DNA of 64,000 nucleotides. Origin: JADCRZ01 sp037718865. GTDB taxonomy: Bacteria > Bacteroidota > Bacteroidia > Chitinophagales > Chitinophagaceae. The translations under genes were made by a program, and so were the position numbers. How positions within the stretch are numbered: the stretch's first letter is position 1; every line of letters begins with the position of its first letter. Of this stretch, positions 40,441-50,157 are shown piece after piece. Below the pieces are notes generated by a model. The model ran no database searches. It was given only the letters and a program-made list of their open reading frames with translations, and was not told where the DNA came from. The stretch covers positions 1 to 64,000 of the forward strand of contig JBBJMP010000016.1 in assembly GCA_037718865.1 (NCBI GenBank), given 5' to 3'.

Positions 40441-43287
40441 TTATTTTTTAGTATCCAGACTAAACTTTAACCGGGCGAAATAATATGCCCCGTTAAAACC
40501 CATTTGCTGCACACGGCGGCTGTATACGAAACGGCCGGTGCTCATATTACTGCTATGCGTGTGCCTGTCTTGGTAAACATCAAAGAGGTTATTGGCACCA
40601 ACCGTCAGTGCTACCTCCGGAATCACCTGGTAAGACAAAGACAAGTCGGTAACTGTCTTTGGTGAAAATTCCTGGTCAAGGGTCTGTGCAACGCCGGTAA
40701 ATGCGTTTACAGGAAATGCACCGGGATTTGCAGGGTTTATGCTCGGATCAAGGTAGATCACTTTACCGAAATTGACTAACCGCAGCATCGCACCGAACTT
40801 ACTGTATTTGTAATTGAAGGTGAGACTGATCTTACCTTTTGGATTTGCCACTTCTATCCGGCTCTGGTCTTCACGGTTGAAATAATTGGCTAATTGCCCG
40901 CTGCTCACCAGGATATCCGATGCATGAATGATGGCTTTACCATCAGCACCTTTCTTTACCTGGTTATCGATAAAAGTCATGGCTAGCGTGGATCGTAACG
41001 AATGCTTTTTTAAAAAATTTTTCGTGTAGGAAAATACCGCTTCAATACCCCTGGCACGTGTATCGATCGCATTGGTAAAGAAATTGGCCGTGCTTGCTCC
41101 TGCCGCATCAAGCTGTGCTTTTAACTGGGCGTTGTTGCCACCGGAAAAATTATTTGTCAAGATAATGCGATCGTCAATATCGATCTGGTAAGCGTCAACC
41201 GTTACTTCGAAACCGGTGAACGGCCTGGTGGTAAGACCTACAGAATAGTTCTGGCTGGTTTCTTCCTTTAACTTGGGGATGCCCAGGATTTCGGCAGGCC
41301 TGCTGTCGTTGGTAAATGTTCCTGCCTGGATCGGCACCAGGTTACCTCCCTGTGATACAAACAGCGTGTTAGTTTTGGCGTAGAAGCGCTGCTGCATGGA
41401 AGGAGCACGGAAACCGGAACTTATGGAACCCCTTACATTAAACGCATCACTGAATTTATAACGCCCGGAAACTTTGTAGTTGAGCGTAGAGCCAAAATCA
41501 CTATAGTTTTCAAAGCGCAGGGCCCCTGTCAACAGGAAGCTTTTGGTAAAATCCTGCTCAAGGTCGACATATACCGCTTTGGCGTTTCTTGTTCTCTCAT
41601 CACCTATCGTGTTTACAAATCCGTTAAAGACCTGTGCCCCTGCAGAAGCGCCGGAGGCTACATCGAAATTTCTGTAAGAAGCTTCCTGCCCGCTCCGGAT
41701 GCCAAACGCATCTATGCGGTATTCCAGGCCGGCGGCTACATTAAGACCTTCCGCTACCGGGAACTGCTTGGAGAAATCGAGGTTGGCCGTGTTTTGCCAG
41801 AATTTTAATCCACCTGCGTCAAATGCCGTCTGGTTATTACCTGCAACTGCAAATTGTGAATAGTTTGCAGAGTTGGCAACACCAAAGTCAAACTTATTTA
41901 TTCCATAGGTGTTGCTCAGGTCTACGTTCCATTCATTTAATTTGGTTCTGAAGCCCACCGCTGTGGAAAAGTCTACGATGTCTGACTCGATTTCAGGTAA
42001 AAAACCGTTTGGATAAATGGCAAAAACATTGGCGGCGTATTTTGTAGCATTGCCGAGTATGCCGCTCGGATAGCGGAATATGCCCGTAGCGTTACCATCT
42101 TTTTTACTATAGCCGCCAAACACATATAGTTCTCCATTAGTACCGATAGGATAACCAAAATTGTAAAAACCCGAAGTACTTTTCATGTCCGAATTCCCCA
42201 CCCGCATGTCAAAATCATTACGTGTCAGCCCTCTGCCCTGAAGAACGGAGTCATCTTTGTTTGCTCCGCCAAAATTGGGATAAACGGCCCCCGTAAAGGT
42301 GCCCGTGCGGTTAGTTCCGGCCCTCTTAATATATTCACCCGTGAGGTTCAGGTAACCTTTGCCAATGGCAAATCCATAACCCAGGGAAGCCTGCAGCGTC
42401 TCTCCGTCCGTCACGCGTACATCCGGGTCATCCGATTTATTGGTGACTTTGTACAGCGCGAAATTTTTGGGGTAGCTGGTGTTATACAAGCCGTAACTGA
42501 CACTTGCCTCCAGCAAACCCGTCCTTTTCTTTAAAACGATATTGATTACACCGGCAATAGCATCCGAGCCATATTGTGCCGAAGCCCCGTCCCTCAATAT
42601 TTCAATCCTATCAATAGAAGTGGCAGGAATAGCACTCATGTCAGTACTTACCTGTCCGCGGTTAACCGTACCATTCACATTTACCAAAGCCGATTGGTGG
42701 CGTCGTTTACCGTTTACCAGCACCAGAACCTGGTCTGTGCCAAGGCCTCTTAATTGGGCAGGATCAACATGGTCTGTTCCGTCGGAGATGGTTTGACGGG
42801 CAGATTGAAAAGAAGGGGCGATGAAGTTGAGGATCTGGTTGATATCTACCTGGCCGATCTCATTGATCACCTGGGAAACGGGGATTACATCAACCGGTGC
42901 GGGTGTTTCAACCCTGGTTCTTGAGGCGTTCCGGGTTCCAATTACGGTAACATCAGTGAGCTCGCCGGCGCTAACCAGCGTGAAATCTTGCTGCAAGGAA
43001 CCGGTTTCGGTGATGGCAACCTCCTTACGCTGGGTGACATAACCTGCAAAAGAAAGAATAAGGGTATGTTTGCCTGCCGGTAAATCTAGGGAGTAGTCAC
43101 CGTTATTGTCAGATATAGTCGCCATTTTACTGCCCTGAACCTGCACGGAAGCATTTGATAAAGCCTGTCCGTTTACGTCTTTTACAGAACCGCGCAAGGT
43201 TCCTGTTTGAGCAAAAGACCAGTGAGTAATTAAAATGAGCAGAAAAGAAAGAGTGGAAACACGAAAGGTGTACGTTAATTTACTCAT
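40441..43287 (-). CDS. TonB-dependent outer-membrane receptor
   Basis: From the ATG at 43287 the protein has 948 residues. A signal peptide (MSKLTYTFRVSTLSFLLILI, cut near SFAQ) precedes a carboxypeptidase-regulatory domain (TGTLRGSVKDVNGQALSNAS). A TonB-box-like segment (LTDVTVIGTRNASRTRVETP) follows. The plug reads LRGLGTDQVLVLVNGKRRHQSALV and IDRIEILRDGASAQYGSDAIAGVINI, and a 22-strand-type barrel ends near YYFARLKFSLDTKK. The plug motif with NGKRRH is typical of receptors related to the vitamin/siderophore group rather than SusC. No SusD gene is adjacent. The divergent neighbour encodes gamma-glutamyltransferase and the downstream one an M14 peptidase, so a peptide-related substrate is possible. 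Confidence 0.92.
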   Translation of the reverse strand: MSKLTYTFRVSTLSFLLILITHWSFAQTGTLRGSVKDVNGQALSNASVQVQGSKMATISDNNGDYSLDLPAGKHTLILSFAGYVTQRKEVAITETGSLQQDFTLVSAGELTDVTVIGTRNASRTRVETPAPVDVIPVSQVINEIGQVDINQILNFIAPSFQSARQTISDGTDHVDPAQLRGLGTDQVLVLVNGKRRHQSALVNVNGTVNRGQVSTDMSAIPATSIDRIEILRDGASAQYGSDAIAGVINIVLKKRTGLLEASVSYGLYNTSYPKNFALYKVTNKSDDPDVRVTDGETLQASLGYGFAIGKGYLNLTGEYIKRAGTNRTGTFTGAVYPNFGGANKDDSVLQGRGLTRNDFDMRVGNSDMKSTSGFYNFGYPIGTNGELYVFGGYSKKDGNATGIFRYPSGILGNATKYAANVFAIYPNGFLPEIESDIVDFSTAVGFRTKLNEWNVDLSNTYGINKFDFGVANSANYSQFAVAGNNQTAFDAGGLKFWQNTANLDFSKQFPVAEGLNVAAGLEYRIDAFGIRSGQEASYRNFDVASGASAGAQVFNGFVNTIGDERTRNAKAVYVDLEQDFTKSFLLTGALRFENYSDFGSTLNYKVSGRYKFSDAFNVRGSISSGFRAPSMQQRFYAKTNTLFVSQGGNLVPIQAGTFTNDSRPAEILGIPKLKEETSQNYSVGLTTRPFTGFEVTVDAYQIDIDDRIILTNNFSGGNNAQLKAQLDAAGASTANFFTNAIDTRARGIEAVFSYTKNFLKKHSLRSTLAMTFIDNQVKKGADGKAIIHASDILVSSGQLANYFNREDQSRIEVANPKGKISLTFNYKYSKFGAMLRLVNFGKVIYLDPSINPANPGAFPVNAFTGVAQTLDQEFSPKTVTDLSLSYQVIPEVALTVGANNLFDVYQDRHTHSSNMSTGRFVYSRRVQQMGFNGAYYFARLKFSLDTKK

Positions 43288-43439
43288 ATAAAAAATTAAA
43301 TTGTTTACAATGTTCAAAGGGCAATAGACTAATAATACCGGTTAGCGAGTTATTCTTCAGAAAGAGTTGCAATAATCCTTAAACATATATAGATCCATCC
43401 AGTTACTTAGTTTTACATAATTTTTTACATACTACTCTT

Positions 43440-45155
43440 ATGAATAAAATTTATATATACATTCCCGCGTGCATCTTATTTATAGGTGAGTCATTTAGCC
43501 AGCAAAAAGCTGCATCATCCAAAATAAACCCGTTTAGCTATACGGTTCAGAAAAAAGTCAATTGCAATAACGGAGCTGTAGTATCTGCCCATCCCCTCGC
43601 TAGTAAAACCGGTGTCCTGATCCTGAAGCAAGGCGGCAATGCTATTGATGCGGTTATTGCGACCCAGCTGGCCCTTGCCGTTGTTTACCCGGGAGCCGGT
43701 AATATAGGCGGCGGGGGATTTATGGTAGCGCATCTGAAGGACGGAACCAATGTAAGTCTTGATTTCAGGGAAACAGCTCCCGGGAAGGCCGGTCGCGACA
43801 TGTACCTGGACAGCGCCGGCCAGGCGCTCCCCAATCGAAGCCAGGATGGTCATTTGTCTGCCGGGGTCCCCGGAACAGTCGCTGGATTATTTGCCTCACT
43901 CAGGTATGCCCGGCTGCCTTTTGCAAAGCTGATACAACCCGCAATCGAGCTTGCTGAAAAGGGTTTTTCCATCACAGCGGCTGAGGCCACTGCCCTTACC
44001 AATTATCAGAATGAGTTTGACAGGTATAATTCTGTAAAGCCGGTATTTATAAAAGAGGGCGGTTGGAAAGCAGGCGATACCCTCGTGCAAGAAGATCTGT
44101 CCAATACACTAAAACGGATAAGAGACAAAGGGCAGAAAGGGTTCTATGAAGGAGAGACGGCCCGGTTGATTGTTGAAGAGATGAAAAGGGGCAAGGGAAT
44201 TATTTCTTATGCAGACCTTGCCTCCTATAAAGCCCGGAAAAGGGAACCTGTGGTTTTCCAATATAAAGGATATACCATCTTAACCATGCCTTTACCCGCC
44301 AGCGGCGGAGTGTTATTACCCATGATGATGAAGATGGTTGAAAAACACCCCTTGAAAACATATGGATTTCACTCAGTAAAAGCCGTTCACCTGATGGCGG
44401 AAGTGGAGCGGCTGGCATATGCTGACCGGGCTAAATACCTCGGCGATCCGGACTTTTATAAAGTACCTGTTAAACTGCTCACCAGCGATGCCTATATCGA
44501 CGAACGTCTTAAATTGTATGATCCTTCAAAAGCAGGCGATAGTGTTACCATCCAATCGGGAAATCCCGGCCGGGAAAGCGAAGAAACTACGCATATAAGT
44601 GTGTATGACAAGGAGGGTAATGCGGCAGCAGTAACGACCACCCTGAACGGAGGTTATGGCAGTAAAACGGTTGTCGGGAACGCCGGGTTCCTGCTGAACA
44701 ATGAAATGGACGACTTCAGCATAAAGCCCGGAGTGCCGAACATGTATGGCGCGGTGGGCGGGGAGGCAAACGCTATTGTGCCTGGTAAACGCATGTTAAG
44801 CTCTATGACGCCTACCATTGTATTGAAAGAAGGTAAACCGGTCATCGTAGCAGGCACGCCCGGGGGCACAACTATAACCACATCGGTATTTCAGACGCTG
44901 ATCAATATGCTCGAGTTTGACATGACTCCGGAAGATGCCGTGAACAAGCCCAAGTTCCATCATCAATGGCTACCCGATGTTTTATATGTGGAAAATGACT
45001 TTCCCGAAGACATCATCGGGCAATTGAAATTATTAGGGCATAAAGTAAGTAAACGCGGCGATATTGGAAGAACAGAAGTGATAAAGATATCCCGAGGAAA
45101 AATGGAAGCAGTAGGTGATAAACGGGGTGATGATTCAGCGGAAGGATATGAATGA
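43440..45155 (+). CDS. ggt: Gamma-glutamyltransferase
   Basis: The periplasmic N-terminal-nucleophile hydrolase removes gamma-glutamyl groups from glutathione and related peptides after autocleavage into two chains. The 571-residue precursor has a signal peptide (MNKIYIYIPACILFIGESFS). The family block AVVSAHPLASKTGVLILKQGGNAIDA is followed by GAGNIGGGGFMVAH. The cleavage/nucleophile site EETTHISVYD has Thr383 as the new N-terminus, and the substrate-binding LNGGYGSKTV, LLNNEMDDFS and SSMTPTIV follow. Arg110 in DFRETAP sits in the gamma-glutamyl carboxylate site. The gene ends in ATGATG, overlapping a possible but unlikely start of the next frame. Confidence 0.95.
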   Translation: MNKIYIYIPACILFIGESFSQQKAASSKINPFSYTVQKKVNCNNGAVVSAHPLASKTGVLILKQGGNAIDAVIATQLALAVVYPGAGNIGGGGFMVAHLKDGTNVSLDFRETAPGKAGRDMYLDSAGQALPNRSQDGHLSAGVPGTVAGLFASLRYARLPFAKLIQPAIELAEKGFSITAAEATALTNYQNEFDRYNSVKPVFIKEGGWKAGDTLVQEDLSNTLKRIRDKGQKGFYEGETARLIVEEMKRGKGIISYADLASYKARKREPVVFQYKGYTILTMPLPASGGVLLPMMMKMVEKHPLKTYGFHSVKAVHLMAEVERLAYADRAKYLGDPDFYKVPVKLLTSDAYIDERLKLYDPSKAGDSVTIQSGNPGRESEETTHISVYDKEGNAAAVTTTLNGGYGSKTVVGNAGFLLNNEMDDFSIKPGVPNMYGAVGGEANAIVPGKRMLSSMTPTIVLKEGKPVIVAGTPGGTTITTSVFQTLINMLEFDMTPEDAVNKPKFHHQWLPDVLYVENDFPEDIIGQLKLLGHKVSKRGDIGRTEVIKISRGKMEAVGDKRGDDSAEGYE

Positions 45156-45190
45156 TGTGCGGATTTAACTTTTCCCACCGGATACCAAAC

Positions 45191-45220
45191 TTGCACATCG
45201 GAGTCGAATGCCTATTTTTA
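45191..45220 (+). promoter_or_regulatory. Candidate promoter of tamB
   Basis: TTG at 45191-45193 and TATTTTTA at 45213-45220, separated by 19 bp, resemble a Bacteroidota -33/-7 promoter with one mismatch in the -7 box. The arrangement lies 30 bp before the TTG codon at 45251 and supports a start there rather than at the ATG at 45152. Confidence 0.4.
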
Positions 45221-45250
45221 CACGTAATATTCGAACTACTGAAGAAACTG

Positions 45251-48200
45251 TTGAAAATATCCGGTTACTTTGTGCTGACCTTATTAGGACTGGTCTTGCT
45301 TACGGCCATTCTGGTCAACATCCCCCTGGTTCAAAACTGGCTTGTTAAACAGGTTACAAACCGCCTCTCAAAAGATCTCAATACTACCGTAAAAGTCAGA
45401 CATATCAATTTCAACCTTGCCTTCTTCAATAAAATGTCGCTAGAAGGAACCATGGTCGCCGACCACCGGAAGGATACCTTGCTGTACGCCGGCAAGGTGA
45501 ATGTACGCCTAACCGACTGGTTCTTCCTGAAGAACAAGATCGTTCTCAAATATATAGGCTTACAGGATGCCTATGTAAATTTGCACAGGATGGATTCGGT
45601 TTGGAACTACCAGTTCCTGGTTGATTATTTTTCAGCTCCTCCTTCCGCCAAAAAGAAAAAAGGCATTGACCTGGACCTTAAAATAGTGGAGCTCAGTAAT
45701 ATTCATTTCTTAAAAAAAGACGAATGGAGAGGTGAAGACACCTGGTTTGACGTGCGGTCAATGAGTGTTGATGCCAGGCAAATCAAGTTATCCGAAAAAA
45801 ACATTGATATCACTTCCATTTCGCTGGACGATCCGCTGTTCGCTATCTACAATTACCCCGGAAGAAGACCAAAAAAAATTATTCCCGTTGCTGAAGAGGA
45901 GGCCATAATTACTGACAGTTCGTTGATCTGGAATCCGGATGCCTGGACAATGGCTGTTGAAAAGATCACGATCAAAAACGGGACCTTTAAAACAACCAAA
46001 AAGGCCGACCGGGATGTCTTCTATCATTTTGACGGACAGAATATGCTTTTTTCCGGCATAAACAGCTCCATCAGCGGGATTAAATTAACAGATGACACGG
46101 TGAAGGCAAAAATTTCCTTAAGCGCAGTAGAACGTAGCGGCTTCCAGATAAGGTCGTTCAGTGCCAACATAAAAATACAACCCCACGGGATGGAATTTGC
46201 TGATCTGGACATCAAAACCAATAAAAGCCACCTGCGGAATTTCTTCGCGATGCGTTACCAGGATTTTGGTGACATGAGCAACTTCATTGAGAAGGTGAAA
46301 CTGGAAGGCATATTTAAGAATAGCGAGCTCGATAGTGATGATATTGCCTATTTTGCCCCGGCAGTAAAGCCCTGGAAGAAACGCATATTGGTAACAGGCA
46401 CGGTTAAAGGCACCATTTCGAATCTGTTTGCCAGAGACATAACAATAAGGGCAGGAAAAAACACATTGCTTCATGGAGACATTAAACTCGCAGGATTGCC
46501 TGATATCGATAAGGCCTTTATTGACTTCAAAGCCAATGATTTCATAACTACGTATAATGATGCAGTTTCCTTTATTCCCTCAATTAAAACAATTAAAGAA
46601 CCCCGGCTTGACAGGCTTCGGCAAATAAGGTTTAAGGGTTATTTTACCGGTTTCATCCACGACTTTGTAACTTATGGCACCATTACAACAAACCTGGGTT
46701 CACTGTCAGTCAGTGATGTCAATATAAAATTACGTTCTGCAGGCAACCGTTCGGCCAGGTATATGGGCAAGCTCGTCACTTCCGGTTTTAATATAGGAAG
46801 CCTTCTGGATAACAGCCAATTGGGACGTATCACATTTAATGGTTCCATCAAAGGAGCAGGCTTCGACTTGAGAACTTTACAGGCGGAACTCGACGGGAAT
46901 ATTAACAGCGTTGAATTCCGCAACTACCGTTACGCTAACATCAAGGTAAAGGGCACCTTAGCTAAACGGTTATTTAACGGGTCATTTACGGCCGACGATA
47001 CTAATCTGGGGGCAAGTCTGAACGGACTCATAGATTTCAGCGGCCCGCAACCCAGGTTCGACTTTACTGCTTCTATCGATAAATTGAACCTGAAAAGATT
47101 GAACCTTTACCGGGATGATATCGATTTTAACGGCCAGCTTCAATTTAATTTTTCCGGTTCCAACATTGACAACTTCCTTGGTTCTGCCAAAATATTTAAT
47201 GCCTCCGTTTTCAAAGACGGTCAGCGCATTTCCTTTGACTCGTTGACCGTTCAATCTGAAATGAGCGGCAATAACCGAAGCGTTATTGTAATGAGTAATC
47301 AATTTGATGCTGCACTGACCGGAGAGTTTACCATAAGGGAACTACCTAACGCATTCCAGATCTATCTAAACCGGTATTATCCCAGCTATATTAATCCATC
47401 AAACAAAAAATTGGCAAACGAGAACTTTAGTTTTGTCATTACTACCAAAAAGATCGATGATTATATCAGCCTGTTTGATAATAACCTGAAAGGTTTCAAT
47501 AATACAAGCCTGAAGGGGCGCATTAACTCAAAAGATAACCTGTTTGAAGTGCATGCTGAAGTCCCGCAGTTTAGTTATAAAAATATATCCTTTCTCAATG
47601 TCAACCTTACCGGCCGGGGAAACTATGACACGCTGACCCTGGAGTCCAGGATCGCCGATGTATTCGTTAATGACAGTTTACATTTCCCAGGCACCGAGAT
47701 CAATATCCAATCAAGTCAGGATCTGTCGAACGTCAATATTATCACCAGCGCCAATCAAACTTTAAACTCCGCAAATATTTCCGGCCAGGTACAAACGCTA
47801 AACAACGGTGTTCGTATCCTGTTTCATCCATCCAGTTTCGACATCAACGGAAAAACCTGGTCAATTGATAAGGACGGGGAACTGATACTAAGCAGGGAAC
47901 GTGTAACTACAGATGCCTTGCGTATTTCCAACGCGGAACAGGAAATTTATATTACTTCGGTCCCTTCTTCCCTTGGTAACACCGATGATCTGCGGATTAC
48001 CCTAAAAAAGATCAATATCGGCGACTTTACGCCTTTCTTCGTTAAAGGCAACAGACTGGAAGGTTTGCTGAGCGGCATTGTGGATGTTACCGATCCTTTT
48101 GGAAATTTGCAGGTTGACGTAAAAGCAGAGACCCGATATTTCCGCCTGGACGACGATTCACTGGGTATGCTGCAGATCACTTCAAGTTACTTTAAACGAA

Positions 48201-50089
48201 CGGGAAAACTGAATACCGGTGTTGTCTCTGCAAATGAAAATTATGATTTCGATATGCGGGGTATATTCGATCTTTCAGATAGCACCAAAACGGATATGAA
48301 TCTGAATTTTAACCTGCGTAACACAAACATCGATCTGCTGGAAAAATATTTGAGTGGCATTTTCAGCAACATGTCAGGAAAGGCAACAGGTAATTTACAG
48401 GTGGTGGGAACTCCAAGTAATCTGAAATACCTGGGAGACGTACAATTAAAAGACGCCGGACTGACGGTAAAATATACCAGGTGTTCTTATACCATTCCCA
48501 ATGCCAGGGTGAAATTAAACGATGGATCGATTGACTTCGGAAGTTTTGCCATCAAAGACACGCTGAATAACAGCGGGGAAATCGTAAGCGGTAAATTGTA
48601 CCATCAGGCTTTTAAAGACCTGTCCTTTGATTTTCGCCTGCGCAGTAACCAGTTATTGCTTATGAATACTACTGCATCGGACAATAACCAGTTTTATGGA
48701 AAGGTGGTGGGAAAAGTGAATATGAGCTTTACGGGGCCACTGGAAGAAATGAACATGGACATAAAAGGAGAACCTACTGACACCTCGAACATCTATCTTC
48801 CAATCGGCAGCAGCCGTGAAAGCGGAGAGGCAGGTTTCATAGTTTGGAAAGTGTATGGGCGGGAGATGGCCGAGCAGGATTTAAAATTACGGGAAAGCAA
48901 CCTGACTGTTTCCCTGGACCTTACTGCTAACCGTTATGCCAATGTATTTGTGATACTGGACGAACTAACCGGTGATGTCATCGCTGCCAATGGTAACGGT
49001 AATTTAAAACTTCGCGTAGGCACCCGGGAAGCAATGACCATGAGCGGCCGCTTTAATATCGAAAGGGGAAACTACACTTTTTCATTTCAATCCATTAAAC
49101 GGAACTTTAAATTACGGGAAGAGGCGGGAAGTTACATCTCCTGGAACGGGAATCCGTTTGAGGCCATCATTAATATTGAAGCGGAATACGAAGCAGAGAA
49201 CGTACGGTTCAATGATCTGCTTAGCGGATCAAATCTTGACGCCGCCACAAATGAGAATGTGAAACGTTTTCGTGGTAAGGTTTTGGTAATCGCAACCCTG
49301 ACGGAAAGGCTCACGGCACCCAAGATCGCCTTCAGGATCGAATTGCCGCAAAATAGCCCTATTCGCAGCAGCCCGGATGTAGCCACCATATTTTCATTCA
49401 TCCAGAATGATGTTAACGAACTGAATAAACAGGTTTCTTTCCTGATCTTGTTTAATACATTCGGCCCTTATACTGGAGGTGGCGCGCGCGGAGGGGGAAC
49501 CGGCGATATCGCCAACAAGGCTTTGGAAGGCATAGTGGTAAACAGTATTTCCGGGTTCCTTTCTAATATCCTCACCAACGAATTCTCTAATATCTTACAG
49601 GATGTTTTCAAAGATAAAAGCCTGAAGGTAAATATAAATGCCAGCCTGTACAGCGGATCGAACCTCTTAGACAATTACAACAGAAACCAGATAACCCTGC
49701 CCGACCGGACCAATTTTAATTTATCGATTGGGAAAAGCTTTTTCAACGAGCGACTGACCTTCGTTGTTGGAGGGGCACTGGATTTCGGTTTGAATACGGC
49801 CCAGCAAAACCAATCCTCGGCATTTCCTTTTTTACCCGACGTTGTAGCGGAATGGAAACTGACACAGGATGGCAAGTTCAGGCTTACCTTCTTCTATAGG
49901 GAAAACTATTCTTATCTGGGTTCCGGCGGAAAGCAGAATCGCTCCGGAAGCAGTATATCTTACCGCAAAGAATTCGACAGGTTAGACGAATTATTCAAAA
50001 AGTCAAGGAAGCCGGGGAGGAAGCTTGAGCCTGGCATCAGTAAAGAGTCGGGAATTGGAAGTCTGGAGCCGGCAAACGGAAAACAATAA
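45251..50089 (+). CDS. tamB: TamB-like translocation/assembly protein (DUF490)
   Basis: TamB proteins span the periplasm as a long beta-taco and help move lipids and insert outer-membrane proteins. From the TTG at 45251 the protein has 1612 residues. One N-terminal membrane helix (GYFVLTLLGLVLLTAILVNI) is followed directly by VQNWLVKQVTNRLSKDLNT and about 1100 residues of repetitive beta strands. The DUF490 C-terminal domain contains GTREAMTMSGRFNIERGNYTFSFQ and the end motif GGALDFGLN. The ATG at 45152 overlaps the ggt stop (ATGA) but would add 33 residues encoded partly by a GATGTGCG-type unit, and it would precede the signal-anchor oddly. The C-terminal 18 residues (GISKESGIGSLEPANG) are encoded by another repeat. 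Confidence 0.88.
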   Translation: MKISGYFVLTLLGLVLLTAILVNIPLVQNWLVKQVTNRLSKDLNTTVKVRHINFNLAFFNKMSLEGTMVADHRKDTLLYAGKVNVRLTDWFFLKNKIVLKYIGLQDAYVNLHRMDSVWNYQFLVDYFSAPPSAKKKKGIDLDLKIVELSNIHFLKKDEWRGEDTWFDVRSMSVDARQIKLSEKNIDITSISLDDPLFAIYNYPGRRPKKIIPVAEEEAIITDSSLIWNPDAWTMAVEKITIKNGTFKTTKKADRDVFYHFDGQNMLFSGINSSISGIKLTDDTVKAKISLSAVERSGFQIRSFSANIKIQPHGMEFADLDIKTNKSHLRNFFAMRYQDFGDMSNFIEKVKLEGIFKNSELDSDDIAYFAPAVKPWKKRILVTGTVKGTISNLFARDITIRAGKNTLLHGDIKLAGLPDIDKAFIDFKANDFITTYNDAVSFIPSIKTIKEPRLDRLRQIRFKGYFTGFIHDFVTYGTITTNLGSLSVSDVNIKLRSAGNRSARYMGKLVTSGFNIGSLLDNSQLGRITFNGSIKGAGFDLRTLQAELDGNINSVEFRNYRYANIKVKGTLAKRLFNGSFTADDTNLGASLNGLIDFSGPQPRFDFTASIDKLNLKRLNLYRDDIDFNGQLQFNFSGSNIDNFLGSAKIFNASVFKDGQRISFDSLTVQSEMSGNNRSVIVMSNQFDAALTGEFTIRELPNAFQIYLNRYYPSYINPSNKKLANENFSFVITTKKIDDYISLFDNNLKGFNNTSLKGRINSKDNLFEVHAEVPQFSYKNISFLNVNLTGRGNYDTLTLESRIADVFVNDSLHFPGTEINIQSSQDLSNVNIITSANQTLNSANISGQVQTLNNGVRILFHPSSFDINGKTWSIDKDGELILSRERVTTDALRISNAEQEIYITSVPSSLGNTDDLRITLKKINIGDFTPFFVKGNRLEGLLSGIVDVTDPFGNLQVDVKAETRYFRLDDDSLGMLQITSSYFKRTGKLNTGVVSANENYDFDMRGIFDLSDSTKTDMNLNFNLRNTNIDLLEKYLSGIFSNMSGKATGNLQVVGTPSNLKYLGDVQLKDAGLTVKYTRCSYTIPNARVKLNDGSIDFGSFAIKDTLNNSGEIVSGKLYHQAFKDLSFDFRLRSNQLLLMNTTASDNNQFYGKVVGKVNMSFTGPLEEMNMDIKGEPTDTSNIYLPIGSSRESGEAGFIVWKVYGREMAEQDLKLRESNLTVSLDLTANRYANVFVILDELTGDVIAANGNGNLKLRVGTREAMTMSGRFNIERGNYTFSFQSIKRNFKLREEAGSYISWNGNPFEAIINIEAEYEAENVRFNDLLSGSNLDAATNENVKRFRGKVLVIATLTERLTAPKIAFRIELPQNSPIRSSPDVATIFSFIQNDVNELNKQVSFLILFNTFGPYTGGGARGGGTGDIANKALEGIVVNSISGFLSNILTNEFSNILQDVFKDKSLKVNINASLYSGSNLLDNYNRNQITLPDRTNFNLSIGKSFFNERLTFVVGGALDFGLNTAQQNQSSAFPFLPDVVAEWKLTQDGKFRLTFFYRENYSYLGSGGKQNRSGSSISYRKEFDRLDELFKKSRKPGRKLEPGISKESGIGSLEPANGKQ
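50043..50072. repeat. GGAGTCGGGA-type repeat at the tamB 3' end
   Basis: AAGAGTCGGGAATTGGAAGT followed by CTGGAGCCGG is made of degenerate 7-8 base units. It encodes the last residues of TamB. A sister copy in opposite orientation lies at 50170-50196 in ribBA. Confidence 0.5.
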
Positions 50090-50100
50090 ACAATGCTCGT

Positions 50101-50122
50101 CGACCCCTAAATCAACGGGTCG
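50101..50122. terminator. Weak hairpin between tamB and ribBA
   Basis: CGACCC-CTAAATCAAC-GGGTCG gives a 6-bp stem between the convergent genes. There is no T-run, so the terminator call is weak. Confidence 0.25.
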
Positions 50123-50157
50123 TCACGTTGCATGACCCACCAACCACCAGCCGGAAT

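Noticed and set aside
45152..45250. ATG at 45152 overlapping the ggt stop codon as the tamB start
   Set aside because: The added residues come partly from a GATGTGCG-type unit and place 33 odd residues before the membrane anchor. A promoter-like pair lies between this ATG and the TTG at 45251. It remains a possible alternative.
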